Of a stretch of DNA of 64,000 nucleotides, positions 1 to 8,309 are shown in pieces. The stretch covers positions 1 to 64,000 of the forward strand of contig DXHY01000011.1 in the NCBI GenBank assembly GCA_019113175.1, read 5' to 3'. How positions within the stretch are numbered: position 1 is the stretch's first letter; each line of letters opens with the position of its first letter. The DNA is from Candidatus Eisenbergiella stercoravium. Lineage in GTDB: Bacteria > Bacillota > Clostridia > Lachnospirales > Lachnospiraceae. Below the pieces are notes generated by a model. It searched no databases and was not told the DNA's origin. It was given only the letters and a program-made list of their open reading frames with translations. The position numbers and the translations under genes were made by a program.

Positions 1-866
1 CCATCCTGCACAAACGATACCGTGGGTTCCAGAAACAGAACCAGATCGAAGCGGTTAATTCCGGAAACAGCATCCGCAAGGGCATCACATTTTTGAATTT
101 CTTCCTTCTTTTTCAGGAGAAAATGGGAATAGAATTTCGTAGTAACCGCATCCGTATCGATAAACAGGATCCGGTTGCTGCTGTAGGCCGCTTCTATCTC
201 TTCCGTTTTCTGTCTCAGGAAATTTTCGCACAAATCGTCCATATTCATGAAATCTTCACCGCCTGCGATGTCACAGGTATCCCGGCCGATTTCCCGGACA
301 AAATTCGTGTTATAGGCAATCGACAGATTTTGTACAAGAGTGGATTTTCCCGTGCTCTCTCCGCCTGCTATCAGAACGCGTTTCACATAATACGGCCTGC
401 AGATCGGCGGAATATACTGCCAGTTTGCGTATACATCGAACCGCAGGCTGGTGGAACTGACCGGAACCTCCGAACGGTCAAAATAAATCACTTCGCTTTC
501 CGGGCAGTAAAGACTTTCAAACCGGCCGGTTCCCAGATAGTCCGTGCCGCAGAACACCGCGTCAATCGGCTTTCCGATCGCCGCCTTAATATCCTCGGCG
601 CCTTTTTCCCAATAGTAATCCGTATTATATACTTCCTTGCTGACAGCCTTATCCTCGATCATAATGATTTTCACATTGGGCAGATGCATGATATTATTAT
701 GGATCCAGCGGTATCTCAATTCCTTCGATGTGGATTCCCGTCCCTCACACCAGCTGATCATCACATACAGTTCTTCGCACATGGCAGCTGCCCTGATGAT
801 ATCATGCAGGTGCCCGATATGCAGCGGATCGAAGGATCCTCCATACATTCCAACCCGATATCTCAT
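1..866 (-). CDS. NadR-like NMN adenylyltransferase / ribosylnicotinamide kinase, 3' end outside window
   Basis: Predicted bifunctional NAD salvage enzyme: the N-terminal domain would adenylate nicotinamide mononucleotide and the C-terminal domain phosphorylate ribosylnicotinamide. About 288 residues are visible. A nucleotidyltransferase start GMYGGSFDPLHIGHL (residues 6-20, containing the HIGH motif) is followed by a Walker A GGESTGKST at about 168-176 and a later FIDTDAV strand, the order seen in NadR. There is no N-terminal helix-turn-helix, so the repressor function of enterobacterial NadR is not expected. The start at 866 is fixed by GGAGGAAAAA directly upstream. The gene runs off the left edge. 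Its leader holds a hairpin mosaic almost matching that of galT. Confidence 0.85.
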   Translation of the reverse strand, partial: MRYRVGMYGGSFDPLHIGHLHDIIRAAAMCEELYVMISWCEGRESTSKELRYRWIHNNIMHLPNVKIIMIEDKAVSKEVYNTDYYWEKGAEDIKAAIGKPIDAVFCGTDYLGTGRFESLYCPESEVIYFDRSEVPVSSTSLRFDVYANWQYIPPICRPYYVKRVLIAGGESTGKSTLVQNLSIAYNTNFVREIGRDTCDIAGGEDFMNMDDLCENFLRQKTEEIEAAYSSNRILFIDTDAVTTKFYSHFLLKKKEEIQKCDALADAVSGINRFDLVLFLEPTVSFVQD

Positions 867-870
867 TTTT

Positions 871-992
871 TCCTCCATGCCGAAGCGATACGATGAGGCC
901 ACTCTGCGATCACAGCAGTTTTGTGCTTCGGCGCAAAACTGCCGATTGAAAAATAAGCTATCAAGCTTATTTTTCAATCTTCTCCTCCATGC
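871..992 (-). repeat. hairpin leader mosaic flanked by duplicated ATGGAGGA
   Basis: On the minus strand this element begins and ends with GCATGGAGGA (983-992 and 871-880); the proximal copy is the ribosome site of the NadR-like gene. Between them lie a GATTGAAAAATAAGC stem-loop, an AGTTTTGCGCCGAAGC / GCACAAAACT stem and a CTGCTGTGATCGCAGAG block. The same ordered blocks occur at 49165-49308 before galT, so this is a dispersed unit rather than chance. Confidence 0.8.
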
Positions 993-1027
993 AAGCTCAG
1001 TGTTTCCGGGCTCAGTGTTCCCGGAAG

Positions 1028-1043
1028 GCCGCCGTCAGGCGGC
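1028..1043. repeat. GCCGCC-GGCGGC hairpin after the carrier gene
   Basis: GCCGCC gtca GGCGGC lies just downstream of the stop of the minus-strand YfcC-type gene. It has no following T-run, so it is not an obvious terminator. It is the same kind of module as at 2466-2480, 31456-31470 and 34193-34208. Confidence 0.6.
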
Positions 1044-1055
1044 ATGGCTGTCCGA

Positions 1056-2447
1056 TCAGTAGCCGATGAGAACGGCCAGCGCCATCATGAAGCAGCCGAG
1101 CACCGTCCAGATCAGAAACAGCGGGAACATGAATTTTACCCATCTTCCGTAGGGCACCCTGGATACCGCCAGCGTTCCCAGCAGGCTGGAGGTCGTCGGA
1201 AGGAGCAGGTTCGAAAAGCCATCGCCCATCTGATAGGCCAGAACCAGGGACTGACGGCTGAGGCCGATCAGATCCGCTACAGGAGACATCAGCGGGATCG
1301 TCACCGCAGCCATGCCGGAACCGGAGGTGATCACAAAGCTGGTAGCGGTCTGAGCCAGGAAGAAGCCGACGCTCTGCACGGCCGCAGGAAGGGAATTTAC
1401 CGCCATTGCCACCGCGTTGGAGATGGTGTCAATGATCATGGCATCCTCCAGAACGATGATGATGCCTCTGGCAAAGCCCACCGTCAGGGCGCTGCCCGCA
1501 AGGCCCTTGGCTCCTGTGGTAAAGGTGGACGCGATTTTGCTGGGAGAAAGGCCGGAAATGAGGCCGCAGATCACGCCCATAACCAGGAAGAGGGCGGCCA
1601 TTTCCTCAAAATACCACTGATAGATCAGCAGACCGTAAATCAGAATCGCCAGCGTGCCGAAAAGCACAACCAGCACCGCGGTCTGCCGGCCGGTGATCTT
1701 CTGATCCGCGCCTTCATCGGGAACGAATTCCTTTTCATCCGAAAGTCCGGCAAGAATGCTCTTTTCCGGATGCTTTTTGATCTTCCGCTCATAGGCGATG
1801 ATATAAACGGTGTCGATGATCAGCATCAGGACCAGAAGCAGACCGCGGAAGCCCATTCCGGAAAACAGCGGCACGCCGGCGATATCCTGGGCTACGCCCA
1901 CGGTGAAGGGATTCATCAGACCGGCGGTAAATCCGGTGGCCGCGCCCACAGCCACCATCGCCATGCCGGTAACCTTATCAAGCCCCAGCGTCAGGGCCAT
2001 GGTGATTCCGATGGGAACGAAGATGGCAACCTCGTTGGACATGCCCATGGTTGTTCCGAAGATGGCGAAAAGGGTCAGAAACATGGGAACCACAAAGATT
2101 TCCTTGCCCTTCAGCTTTTTCCCGACGGTTCTGCACAGGGCGAGAATGGCGCCGCTGGTGTTCACCAGCTCAAATGCGCCGCCGATGATCATCAGGAAGG
2201 CGATGACATCCACCGCTTCCAGAATGCCCTGATACATTACGACGGGAACATTGAGAAAGCTGACGGGATTGGTACCTTCAGAGGTATAGCTTCCTGCTTC
2301 AACAACAGTTCTTCCCGATACCGGATCCTCGAAGCGTACAAATTCTCCGGACGGAACAAAATAGGTTGCTGCCGCCGCCAGAATAATCAGACATACGATG
2401 ATGACCAGGGTATGGGGAGTCTCAAATTTTCGCTTTTTTGGTTTCAT
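1056..2447 (-). CDS. YfcC / DcuC-superfamily membrane carrier
   Basis: 463-residue integral membrane protein of the YfcC (C4-dicarboxylate anaerobic carrier, DcuC-like) family; such proteins move dicarboxylates or basic amino acids, and the substrate here cannot be read from sequence. It starts with a basic MKPKKRKFETPHT stretch followed by a first membrane helix (LVIIVCLIILAAAATYFVPSGEF), then about a dozen hydrophobic segments, with the family-like loop TSFVITSGSGMAAVTIPLMSP near residue 390. The start at 2447 is chosen over a longer frame because AGGAGGAAGTAAGT sits just upstream; the extra 21 codons would translate the hairpin leader. It stands alone, with a duplicated leader upstream. 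Confidence 0.82.
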   Translation of the reverse strand: MKPKKRKFETPHTLVIIVCLIILAAAATYFVPSGEFVRFEDPVSGRTVVEAGSYTSEGTNPVSFLNVPVVMYQGILEAVDVIAFLMIIGGAFELVNTSGAILALCRTVGKKLKGKEIFVVPMFLTLFAIFGTTMGMSNEVAIFVPIGITMALTLGLDKVTGMAMVAVGAATGFTAGLMNPFTVGVAQDIAGVPLFSGMGFRGLLLVLMLIIDTVYIIAYERKIKKHPEKSILAGLSDEKEFVPDEGADQKITGRQTAVLVVLFGTLAILIYGLLIYQWYFEEMAALFLVMGVICGLISGLSPSKIASTFTTGAKGLAGSALTVGFARGIIIVLEDAMIIDTISNAVAMAVNSLPAAVQSVGFFLAQTATSFVITSGSGMAAVTIPLMSPVADLIGLSRQSLVLAYQMGDGFSNLLLPTTSSLLGTLAVSRVPYGRWVKFMFPLFLIWTVLGCFMMALAVLIGY

Positions 2448-2454
2448 ACTTACT

Positions 2455-2588
2455 TCCTCCTCATTGCCGCCGCAGGCGGCATTAAATTGTGAAAGAATGG
2501 CGAAAGCCATTCTTTGGCGCGAACCGAAGGTTCACGCTGTCCTCCTCATTGCCGCCGCAGGCGGCATCAAATTGTGAAAGAATGGCGA
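2455..2588 (-). repeat. tandem 49-bp leader unit containing hairpin and Shine-Dalgarno
   Basis: Two 49-bp copies (2455-2503 and 2540-2588), differing at one base, each consist on the minus strand of TCGCCATTCTTTCACAATTT, an ATGCCGCCTGCGGCGGCAA hairpin and TGAGGAGGA. Only the proximal GAGGAGGA serves the carrier gene; the distal one is a relic ribosome site. Between them are two more short stem-loops (AAAGAATGGCTTTCGCCATTCTTT and GCGTGAACCTTCGGTTCGCGC are read in pieces). The region from here to 2769 shows no gene. Confidence 0.85.
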
Positions 2589-2769
2589 ATCCGACTTATT
2601 ATACAGCAAAAACGGGCCATGTGGTAGACTTTTTCATATTTATTCATGGGTATTTTCATATTTATGTTATTTTTACGGGGCGGGGAAACAGGCGGCTGCG
2701 TCGGAGCGACCGTTCAGATCCGTGCGGCGTCAGGAAAAGCGGAGCTGGCTTTGCAGAGACGGAAAAGGC

Positions 2770-2798
2770 TTGACGGAATCGATTCTTCGTGCTATTTT
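2770..2798 (+). promoter_or_regulatory. sigma-A type promoter of the lacI-gtfA unit
   Basis: TTGACG (2770-2775) and TATTTT (2793-2798) are separated by 17 bp. A palindromic operator starts 6 bp downstream, where repressor binding would block initiation. Confidence 0.55.
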
Positions 2799-2804
2799 TG
2801 AAAA

Positions 2805-2831
2805 TGAACCGATTCAAGTTGAAACGGTTCA
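2805..2831 (+). promoter_or_regulatory. double LacI-type operator
   Basis: A 27-bp palindrome matches at 12 of 13 base pairs around a central G at 2818. It can be read as two adjacent LacI-type sites with central CG, TGAACCGATTCA and TTGAAACGGTTCAA, centres 15 bp apart. It lies between the promoter and the LacI-family gene at 2896, so autoregulation of the two-gene unit is the simplest reading. Confidence 0.7.
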
Positions 2832-2895
2832 AGACAGAAGATGATTCTGCAGGCATGAGAGCTGCAGACCTGAGCTTTCTGCATGGAGGTGAGAA

Positions 2896-3888
2896 ATGGC
2901 AACGATCAGGGACGTGGCGGTCGATGCGGGCGTATCCGTGGGAACGGTCTCCAAGGTATTGAATAATCTGTACGTGAAGCCCGGAAACCGGGAAAAGGTG
3001 GAGGCTTCCATCAAAAAGCTGGATTATCGGGTGAATACCTATGCCAGAGGGCTGAAGGCGCAGCAGACTCACACGGTGGCGATCCTCATTCCGGATCTGA
3101 TCAACCCCTTTTTCGCCATGCTGGTCAACGATGTGGAGCAGGTTCTTGCGGCGCTGGGCTACCGGCTGCTGCTGTGCAATTCCCACAACAATGCGGACCG
3201 GGAGCTTGCCTATCTCAACATGGCAAGGCAGAACAAGGTGGACGGGCTGATTGCGCTCACCTACAGCAACCTGGACGAGTATCTGGAGGCAGGGCTTCCG
3301 GTGGTGTCCATTGACCGGCATTTTTCCAGACAGGGCATCTGCTGTGTGTCCGGAGACAACGCGGAGGGAGGACGGCTGGCGGCCCAACAGTTCATCAAAA
3401 CCGGCTGCCGGAACGTGATCTACATCCGAAACGGTTCCAATCTGGAAAACGAAACCCTGAAGAGGGGACAGGCTTTTCTGGAGGCCTGCAGAAAGGCCGG
3501 GCTGTCTGCAGAAGCCATGGATTTTGGAGAGGAAACCACCCTGCAGAAGGAGGGCGTCCGCAGGATTCATGCTTTCCTGGAGGAGATCGTCAGAGACGGC
3601 AGGTGCGAATATGACGGGATCTTCGCCAGCTCCGACGTCCATGCGGCTGTCATCCTGAAAAAGCTGAGAGAGCTGGGCGTAAGCGTTCCCCGGCAGGTAC
3701 AGCTGATCGGCTACGATGGCCTGAGAGTTCTGAATGTGGGAGACTATGTGGTCTCCAGTATCGAGCAGCCGGTTCAGGAGATGGCGGTTGCCTGCGCGGA
3801 CGTGCTGCTGAAACTGATTGAAAAGAAACCTGTCGAATCCAGCATCATCCTTCCGGTAAGGTTTGTGGATGGCGGTACGACGAAATAG
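2896..3888 (+). CDS. LacI-family transcriptional regulator (probable sucrose regulator)
   Basis: 330-residue repressor. Residues 1-50 hold the LacI helix-turn-helix (MATIRDVAVDAGVSVGTVSKVLN) and hinge region (ARGLKAQQTHTVAILIPDL), then a periplasmic-binding-protein-like effector domain with the usual FASSDVHA and LIGYDGL segments. The start follows a GGAGGTGAGA ribosome site. Sucrose phosphorylase begins 39 bp after its stop on the same strand, so it probably senses sucrose or a related sugar and represses both genes through the double operator at 2805-2831. The ligand is inferred from context only. Confidence 0.9.
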   Translation: MATIRDVAVDAGVSVGTVSKVLNNLYVKPGNREKVEASIKKLDYRVNTYARGLKAQQTHTVAILIPDLINPFFAMLVNDVEQVLAALGYRLLLCNSHNNADRELAYLNMARQNKVDGLIALTYSNLDEYLEAGLPVVSIDRHFSRQGICCVSGDNAEGGRLAAQQFIKTGCRNVIYIRNGSNLENETLKRGQAFLEACRKAGLSAEAMDFGEETTLQKEGVRRIHAFLEEIVRDGRCEYDGIFASSDVHAAVILKKLRELGVSVPRQVQLIGYDGLRVLNVGDYVVSSIEQPVQEMAVACADVLLKLIEKKPVESSIILPVRFVDGGTTK

Positions 3889-3927
3889 AAATTCCGGGTA
3901 AAAATATAAGAAAAGGAGCAAAAAACG

Positions 3928-5382
3928 ATGAAAAAGCTGGAAAACAAAATCATGCTGATCACCTATTCCGATTCCATGGGACACAATCTGAAGGAGCTGG
4001 AAGAAATCCTTTCCACATACTTTAAGGATGCGGTGGGCGGCGTCCACATCCTTCCCTTTTTCCCGTCGTCGGGAGACCGGGGCTTTGCACCCATGGACTA
4101 TACGAAGGTGGATCCGGCCTTCGGGGACTGGCAGGACGTGGAGCGGCTGGCGGACGAATATTATCTGATGTTTGACTACATGATCAATCACATCTCGGCC
4201 CACAGCGAATATTATCAGGATTTTCTGGAAAAGAAGGACGCTTCCGCGTGGAAGGACCTGTTCATCCGCTATAAGGATTTCTGGGAGGGCGGAGAACCCA
4301 CCGAAGAGCAGGTGGATGTGATTTATAAAAGAAAGCCGCGGGCTCCCTATGTGGAGGCCCATTTTGCGGACGGCACTACGGAGAAGGTCTGGTGTACCTT
4401 TGACGAGGAGCAGATCGACATCAACTGTAAGTCCGAAACGGCGAAAAAATTTATCCGGGACAACCTCACCGGCATGTGCGGACATGGCGCGGCCATGATC
4501 CGTCTGGACGCCTTCGCCTATGCCACAAAGAAGGCGGGAACCAGCTGCTTTTTCATCGAGCCGGATGTGTGGGAGCTGCTGGATGAGTGTGCGGAAATCG
4601 TGAAGCCCTGGGATGTGACGATTCTGCCGGAGATTCACGAGCATTATACCATGCAGAAGAAGATTGAGGAGAAGGGATATTATGTTTATGATTTCGCCCT
4701 GCCCATGCTCCTGATCAACGCCCTGTACTATGGTCAGACCCGGTATCTGAAGCACTGGCTGGAAATCTGTCCCAGAAAACAGTTCACAACCCTGGATACC
4801 CATGACGGCATCGGGGTGGTGGATGTGAAGGATCTGCTTCCGGATGAGGAGATCGACCGGACGAAGGAGGATATCTTCAAGTTCGGAGCCAATGTGAAGA
4901 AGATTTATAATACCTCAGCCTACAACAACCTGGATATCTACCAGGTGAACTGCACTTATTATTCCGCTCTGGGAGACGATGACGCGTCCTATCTGCTGGC
5001 AAGGGCGGTGCAGTTCTTCGCTCCCGGCATCCCGCAGGTATATTATGTGGGACTTCTCGCAGGGAAGAACGATCTGAAGCTGCTGGAGGAAACGAAGGTG
5101 GGGCGCAACATCAACCGTCATTACTATACGCAGGAGGAGATCGCGGAAGAGGTAAAACGTCCTGTGGTGAAGAAGCTGCTTCATCTGATGGAGTTCCGCA
5201 ACGCCTTCCCCGCCTTTGACGGCAGCTTCCGGATGGAGGACTGCGAGGACGGAAGGCTGGTGATCGTCCGGGAGAAAGACGGCTATAAGGCCAGGCTCGA
5301 TGCGGACTTTAAGACAAAGGAGTTTCATGTGTATACAACAGAGCCGGGCGGAGAAGAGACGGAAAGAGAATTTCTTATTTAA
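3928..5382 (+). CDS. gtfA: sucrose phosphorylase (GH13 subfamily 18)
   Basis: Cytoplasmic enzyme that splits sucrose with phosphate into glucose 1-phosphate and fructose, saving ATP. The 484-residue length fits the family. Visible catalytic residues are Asp194 in IRLDAFAY (nucleophile), Glu235 in ILPEIHEH (acid/base) and Asp293 in LDTHDGIG (transition-state stabiliser), nearly the same numbering as characterised sucrose phosphorylases. The opening [15 protein letters not shown] is also typical. No signal peptide. AAAGGAGCAAAAAACG precedes the start. It forms a unit with the LacI regulator upstream. A sucrose 6'-phosphate phosphorylase or glucosylglycerate phosphorylase activity cannot be excluded without comparing the phosphate-loop residues. 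No PTS or sucrose transporter lies in the window. Confidence 0.88.
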   Translation: MKKLENKIMLITYSDSMGHNLKELEEILSTYFKDAVGGVHILPFFPSSGDRGFAPMDYTKVDPAFGDWQDVERLADEYYLMFDYMINHISAHSEYYQDFLEKKDASAWKDLFIRYKDFWEGGEPTEEQVDVIYKRKPRAPYVEAHFADGTTEKVWCTFDEEQIDINCKSETAKKFIRDNLTGMCGHGAAMIRLDAFAYATKKAGTSCFFIEPDVWELLDECAEIVKPWDVTILPEIHEHYTMQKKIEEKGYYVYDFALPMLLINALYYGQTRYLKHWLEICPRKQFTTLDTHDGIGVVDVKDLLPDEEIDRTKEDIFKFGANVKKIYNTSAYNNLDIYQVNCTYYSALGDDDASYLLARAVQFFAPGIPQVYYVGLLAGKNDLKLLEETKVGRNINRHYYTQEEIAEEVKRPVVKKLLHLMEFRNAFPAFDGSFRMEDCEDGRLVIVREKDGYKARLDADFKTKEFHVYTTEPGGEETEREFLI

Positions 5383-5487
5383 AAAACCGAACGGGACAGA
5401 ATAAATTGTGTCTGCAGGGGGCAAGGCTGAAGGACAAGGAGGGCGGAACAGCTTTTTCTCAAAGGCAGACCCGCAGACAGGCTGTTA

Positions 5488-6501
5488 TTATTTGGTGCTC
5501 TCTCTTTCGATAAGACGGGTGGGAAAAGCAACGGAAGGAGAGAGCACATGATTTTCAATCATATTTTGAAGCATTTCGATGGAGGCTTTGGCAATGGAAG
5601 ACCGCTGAATCTCCATGCTGGTGATCGGCGGAGTGCATAACTGGCTCAGCGTGGAATTGTCAAAACCTATTACCTTAATTTCTCCGGGAATCTGAAATCC
5701 GAGTTTCTGTACCCTCTGCATTGCAATACAGGCCAGTTCATCATTACGCCCCAGTATAGCGTCTACAGGATTTTTCCGGATATAATACTCAACCTGCAGT
5801 GCAACTTCTTCTTGGTTATGACAGCCGGTTATGACGTTTTGTTCCGGTGAGGAAGACAGGCCGAGCCGCTTCATTTCTTCGATGAATCCGCGGTACCGCA
5901 GATCATTCATATTGCTGAAATGTCCGTTGCGGCTGAAACGGTCGATATAAATTATATTTCTGCAGCCGGCATCAAACAGGTATCTGACGCATTCCCCAAC
6001 CCCCTTATAGAGCCCGCTGTCGATTTTGGCAGCCCCCCGGATGGCGTGATAATCCCGATTGACGAGCAGAACCACGGGAATACCCGCATCAATGATCTGC
6101 TGGATATATTCGTCAGGAAAGCTGATGGAACTGATGATTACGCCGTCGTAACACCTGCTGATAATATCGCTTACAAACTGCTGCGTATTCCGATTGCCGC
6201 ACAGAGAGATGATATATCCCAGATCATAGGCGTTTTTTTCCAGCTCGCTTAGCAGCAGGCTGAAATGTTCGGTTATGATCTGATCCGTGATAAAGATGAT
6301 ATGATTCAGTTTCTTTCCTTTTAAGGCGCGGGCGATGGAATTGGGGCGATAGCCCAGTTTATTGACCGCCTCCAGCACCCGTTTCTTTTTCTCCTTATCC
6401 ACATAGCGGTTATTATTCATGACATAAGACACGATGGTTTCGCTGACTCCTGCTTCTCGCGCAATGTCTTTTCTGGTTACTCTTGTACGCTTCTGTTCCA
6501 T
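5488..6501 (-). CDS. LacI-family transcriptional regulator, divergent from sulfatase
   Basis: 337 residues beginning MEQKRTRVTRKDIAREAG. The helix-turn-helix (about residues 9-32, VSETIVSYVMNNN) and the YRPNSIARALKG hinge are intact, followed by a sugar-binding effector domain with AILGRNDELACIAM and KVIGFDNSTLSQLCTPPITS. The start at 6501 was chosen because GGAGGAAATCCAC precedes it; longer versions extend into the intergenic region. It is divergent from the sulfatase and the shared 292-bp gap holds a promoter and a CG-centred palindrome, so it probably controls the sulfatase-GH51 pair. Confidence 0.88.
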   Translation of the reverse strand: MEQKRTRVTRKDIAREAGVSETIVSYVMNNNRYVDKEKKKRVLEAVNKLGYRPNSIARALKGKKLNHIIFITDQIITEHFSLLLSELEKNAYDLGYIISLCGNRNTQQFVSDIISRCYDGVIISSISFPDEYIQQIIDAGIPVVLLVNRDYHAIRGAAKIDSGLYKGVGECVRYLFDAGCRNIIYIDRFSRNGHFSNMNDLRYRGFIEEMKRLGLSSSPEQNVITGCHNQEEVALQVEYYIRKNPVDAILGRNDELACIAMQRVQKLGFQIPGEIKVIGFDNSTLSQLCTPPITSMEIQRSSIAKASIEMLQNMIENHVLSPSVAFPTRLIERESTK

Positions 6502-6680
6502 GTGGATTTCCTCCCGCCGGTGTAAAACTCGAAACTGTGTATACCGTCTGCAGGATAAATTATAGCGGGAACCCGATTTTAAGTCAAACGGCCATACCGG
6601 GACGGCCGCATGCCGGAGCATCCGCCCGGAACCCGTGGTAAGGTCCGGGGCAAAAAGGACAGAAATTGCTGTGCGATGGA

Positions 6681-6709
6681 TTGACAGAGAACAGAGAACG
6701 GATTAATAT
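6681..6709 (+). promoter_or_regulatory. promoter of sulfatase-GH51 unit
   Basis: TTGACA (6681-6686) and TAATAT (6704-6709) with a 17-bp spacer, in the gap between the divergent LacI gene and the sulfatase. Confidence 0.65.
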
Positions 6710-6716
6710 AGCATTA

Positions 6717-6730
6717 TACACACGTGTTTA
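6717..6730. promoter_or_regulatory. candidate LacI operator
   Basis: The perfect octamer ACACGTGT (6720-6727), extended by matching outer pairs at 6717-6718 and 6729-6730, sits about ten bases downstream of the -10 box, over the expected transcription start. A central CG is usual for LacI-family operators. Confidence 0.5.
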
Positions 6731-6793
6731 CATGGATTTCTTATAAAGACCCATGGAGTATGAGCTGAAAAAAGGGATGGAGGATAAAAGACC

Positions 6794-8278
6794 ATGAGCA
6801 AAAGTGAAAGAAATCAGCGAAACGTCATTATTGTGTATGCAGATGATCTGGGCTTCGGGGATTTGAGCTGTTATGGAAGTCATCAGATCAGCACGCCGAA
6901 TCTGGACCGTCTGTGTGCGGAAGGCCTTAAATTTACGAATGCATATTCTACATCAGCCGTATGTACGCCCTCCCGTTACAGCATCCTGACGGGACGGTAT
7001 CCGTTCCGGAACAGCAGGGCGCATATTTTGCCCGGAGATGCCGGATGCATCATTTCTCCGGAGCTGGATACCATGCCGAAGCTTTTTCAGCGTGCCGGAT
7101 ATCATACGGGAATCGTTGGAAAATGGCATCTCGGACTGGGAGATGGGAGCCACCCCATTGACTGGAATCAGGAGATTAATCTCACTCCTGTGGATCTTGG
7201 CTTTGACGAATCCTTCATTTTCCCGGCAACGGCTGACCGGGTGCCCTGCGTTTATGTGGAGGGCCGTAAGGTTGTGAATCTGGATCCGGATGATCCCATT
7301 GAAGTCTCTTATGAAGAGGAGTGCCCGTTCGACGACATTCCTACCTATCACAAAAATCCGGAGATGCTGGAAATGCGTTCTTCCCACGGCCATGATATGA
7401 GCATTGTAGGCGGCATCGGCAGAATCGGTTACATGCGCGGAGGAAGCAAAGCCGTCTGGAAGGACGAGGATCTGGCGGAAACCTTTTTGAGCAGAGCGCT
7501 GCGTTTCATCAATGACAGCCAGAATACGGAGCAGCCTTTCTTTTTGTATTACGCTCTGCATCAGCCTCATGTTCCCCGCGTACCGTCGGCACGCTTCCGC
7601 GGCGCGACGGCTCTTGGCCCCCGCGGCGATGTGATTGCCGAGCTTGACTGGTGTGTCGGGCAGCTGATCGAGGAGCTGAGAAGACTGGATATCCTGGATG
7701 ATACAATGATCATTTTCTCAAGCGACAACGGTCCGGTTCTGGACGACGGGTACGTGGACAGAGCATATGAGCTGAACGGCACGCACCGGGCGGCAGGTCC
7801 GCTGCGCGGAGGAAAATACAGCAAGTTTGACGGAGGCACCCGGATTCCTTTCATTGTCAGCTGTCCTAACCTGGTCCGCAGAGGCGAGTCCGGCGCGCTG
7901 ATCAGCCAGGCGGATCTGTTCGCTTCCTTTGCCCATATGCTGGACATGCCGCTTGAACCGGAAAGCGCGGTTGACAGTCAGGACATGTATGCAGCCCTGA
8001 TCGGGGAGGATCCCGTTGGCAGGGAAGAGCTGATGGTGGAGGATGTGACCTGCGGCAAGATGCTGAGACGCGGAAACTGGGCATATCTTTCTCCCAGTGA
8101 AGGCGCTCCGTTTATGGGGAATGTGCGGATTGAAACAGGCCTGTCCATGGATCCGCAGCTTTATAATATGGACTATGATATTGGGCAGCAGACCAATGTG
8201 GCCTGGGATTATGAAGACGTGGTGAAGGATATGGAGGAGCGGATTCAGAGAATTGTGAGAAGCGAGGGAACGAGATAA
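6794..8278 (+). CDS. Cys-type sulfatase (alkaline phosphatase superfamily)
   Basis: 494-residue sulfatase expected to remove sulfate esters from glycans. Metal-binding VYADDLGFGD (about residues 14-23) and the formylglycine signature CTPSR with Cys57 are present, followed by TGRYP and GKWHLG, and a later FSSDNGP. Cys57 must be converted to formylglycine, in anaerobes by a radical SAM maturase (anSME), which I do not see in this window. No signal peptide or lipobox is visible, so it would act in the cytoplasm on imported oligosaccharides. GH51 starts about 30 bp downstream, suggesting a common transcript. Sulfatase subfamily and exact substrate are unknown. Confidence 0.9.
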   Translation: MSKSERNQRNVIIVYADDLGFGDLSCYGSHQISTPNLDRLCAEGLKFTNAYSTSAVCTPSRYSILTGRYPFRNSRAHILPGDAGCIISPELDTMPKLFQRAGYHTGIVGKWHLGLGDGSHPIDWNQEINLTPVDLGFDESFIFPATADRVPCVYVEGRKVVNLDPDDPIEVSYEEECPFDDIPTYHKNPEMLEMRSSHGHDMSIVGGIGRIGYMRGGSKAVWKDEDLAETFLSRALRFINDSQNTEQPFFLYYALHQPHVPRVPSARFRGATALGPRGDVIAELDWCVGQLIEELRRLDILDDTMIIFSSDNGPVLDDGYVDRAYELNGTHRAAGPLRGGKYSKFDGGTRIPFIVSCPNLVRRGESGALISQADLFASFAHMLDMPLEPESAVDSQDMYAALIGEDPVGREELMVEDVTCGKMLRRGNWAYLSPSEGAPFMGNVRIETGLSMDPQLYNMDYDIGQQTNVAWDYEDVVKDMEERIQRIVRSEGTR

Positions 8279-8309
8279 GGCAGAACAGGCCGAAAGGAGG
8301 GGGATGTGT

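Noticed and set aside
1044-2492. 482-codon plus-strand frame over the carrier gene
   Set aside because: Very rich in His, Gln, Gly, the mirror of a hydrophobic membrane protein; the minus-strand carrier has a full ribosome site and membrane helices.
2662-4803. 713-codon open frame on the minus strand
   Set aside because: Lies antisense to the LacI regulator and sucrose phosphorylase, has no recognisable domain and His/Leu/Arg/Gln-rich composition typical of a shadow frame.
8304-8309. ATG at 8304 as start of the GH51 gene
   Set aside because: Only three bases separate it from AAAGGAGG, whereas the in-frame ATG at 8310 has normal spacing; either would give the same mature domain.
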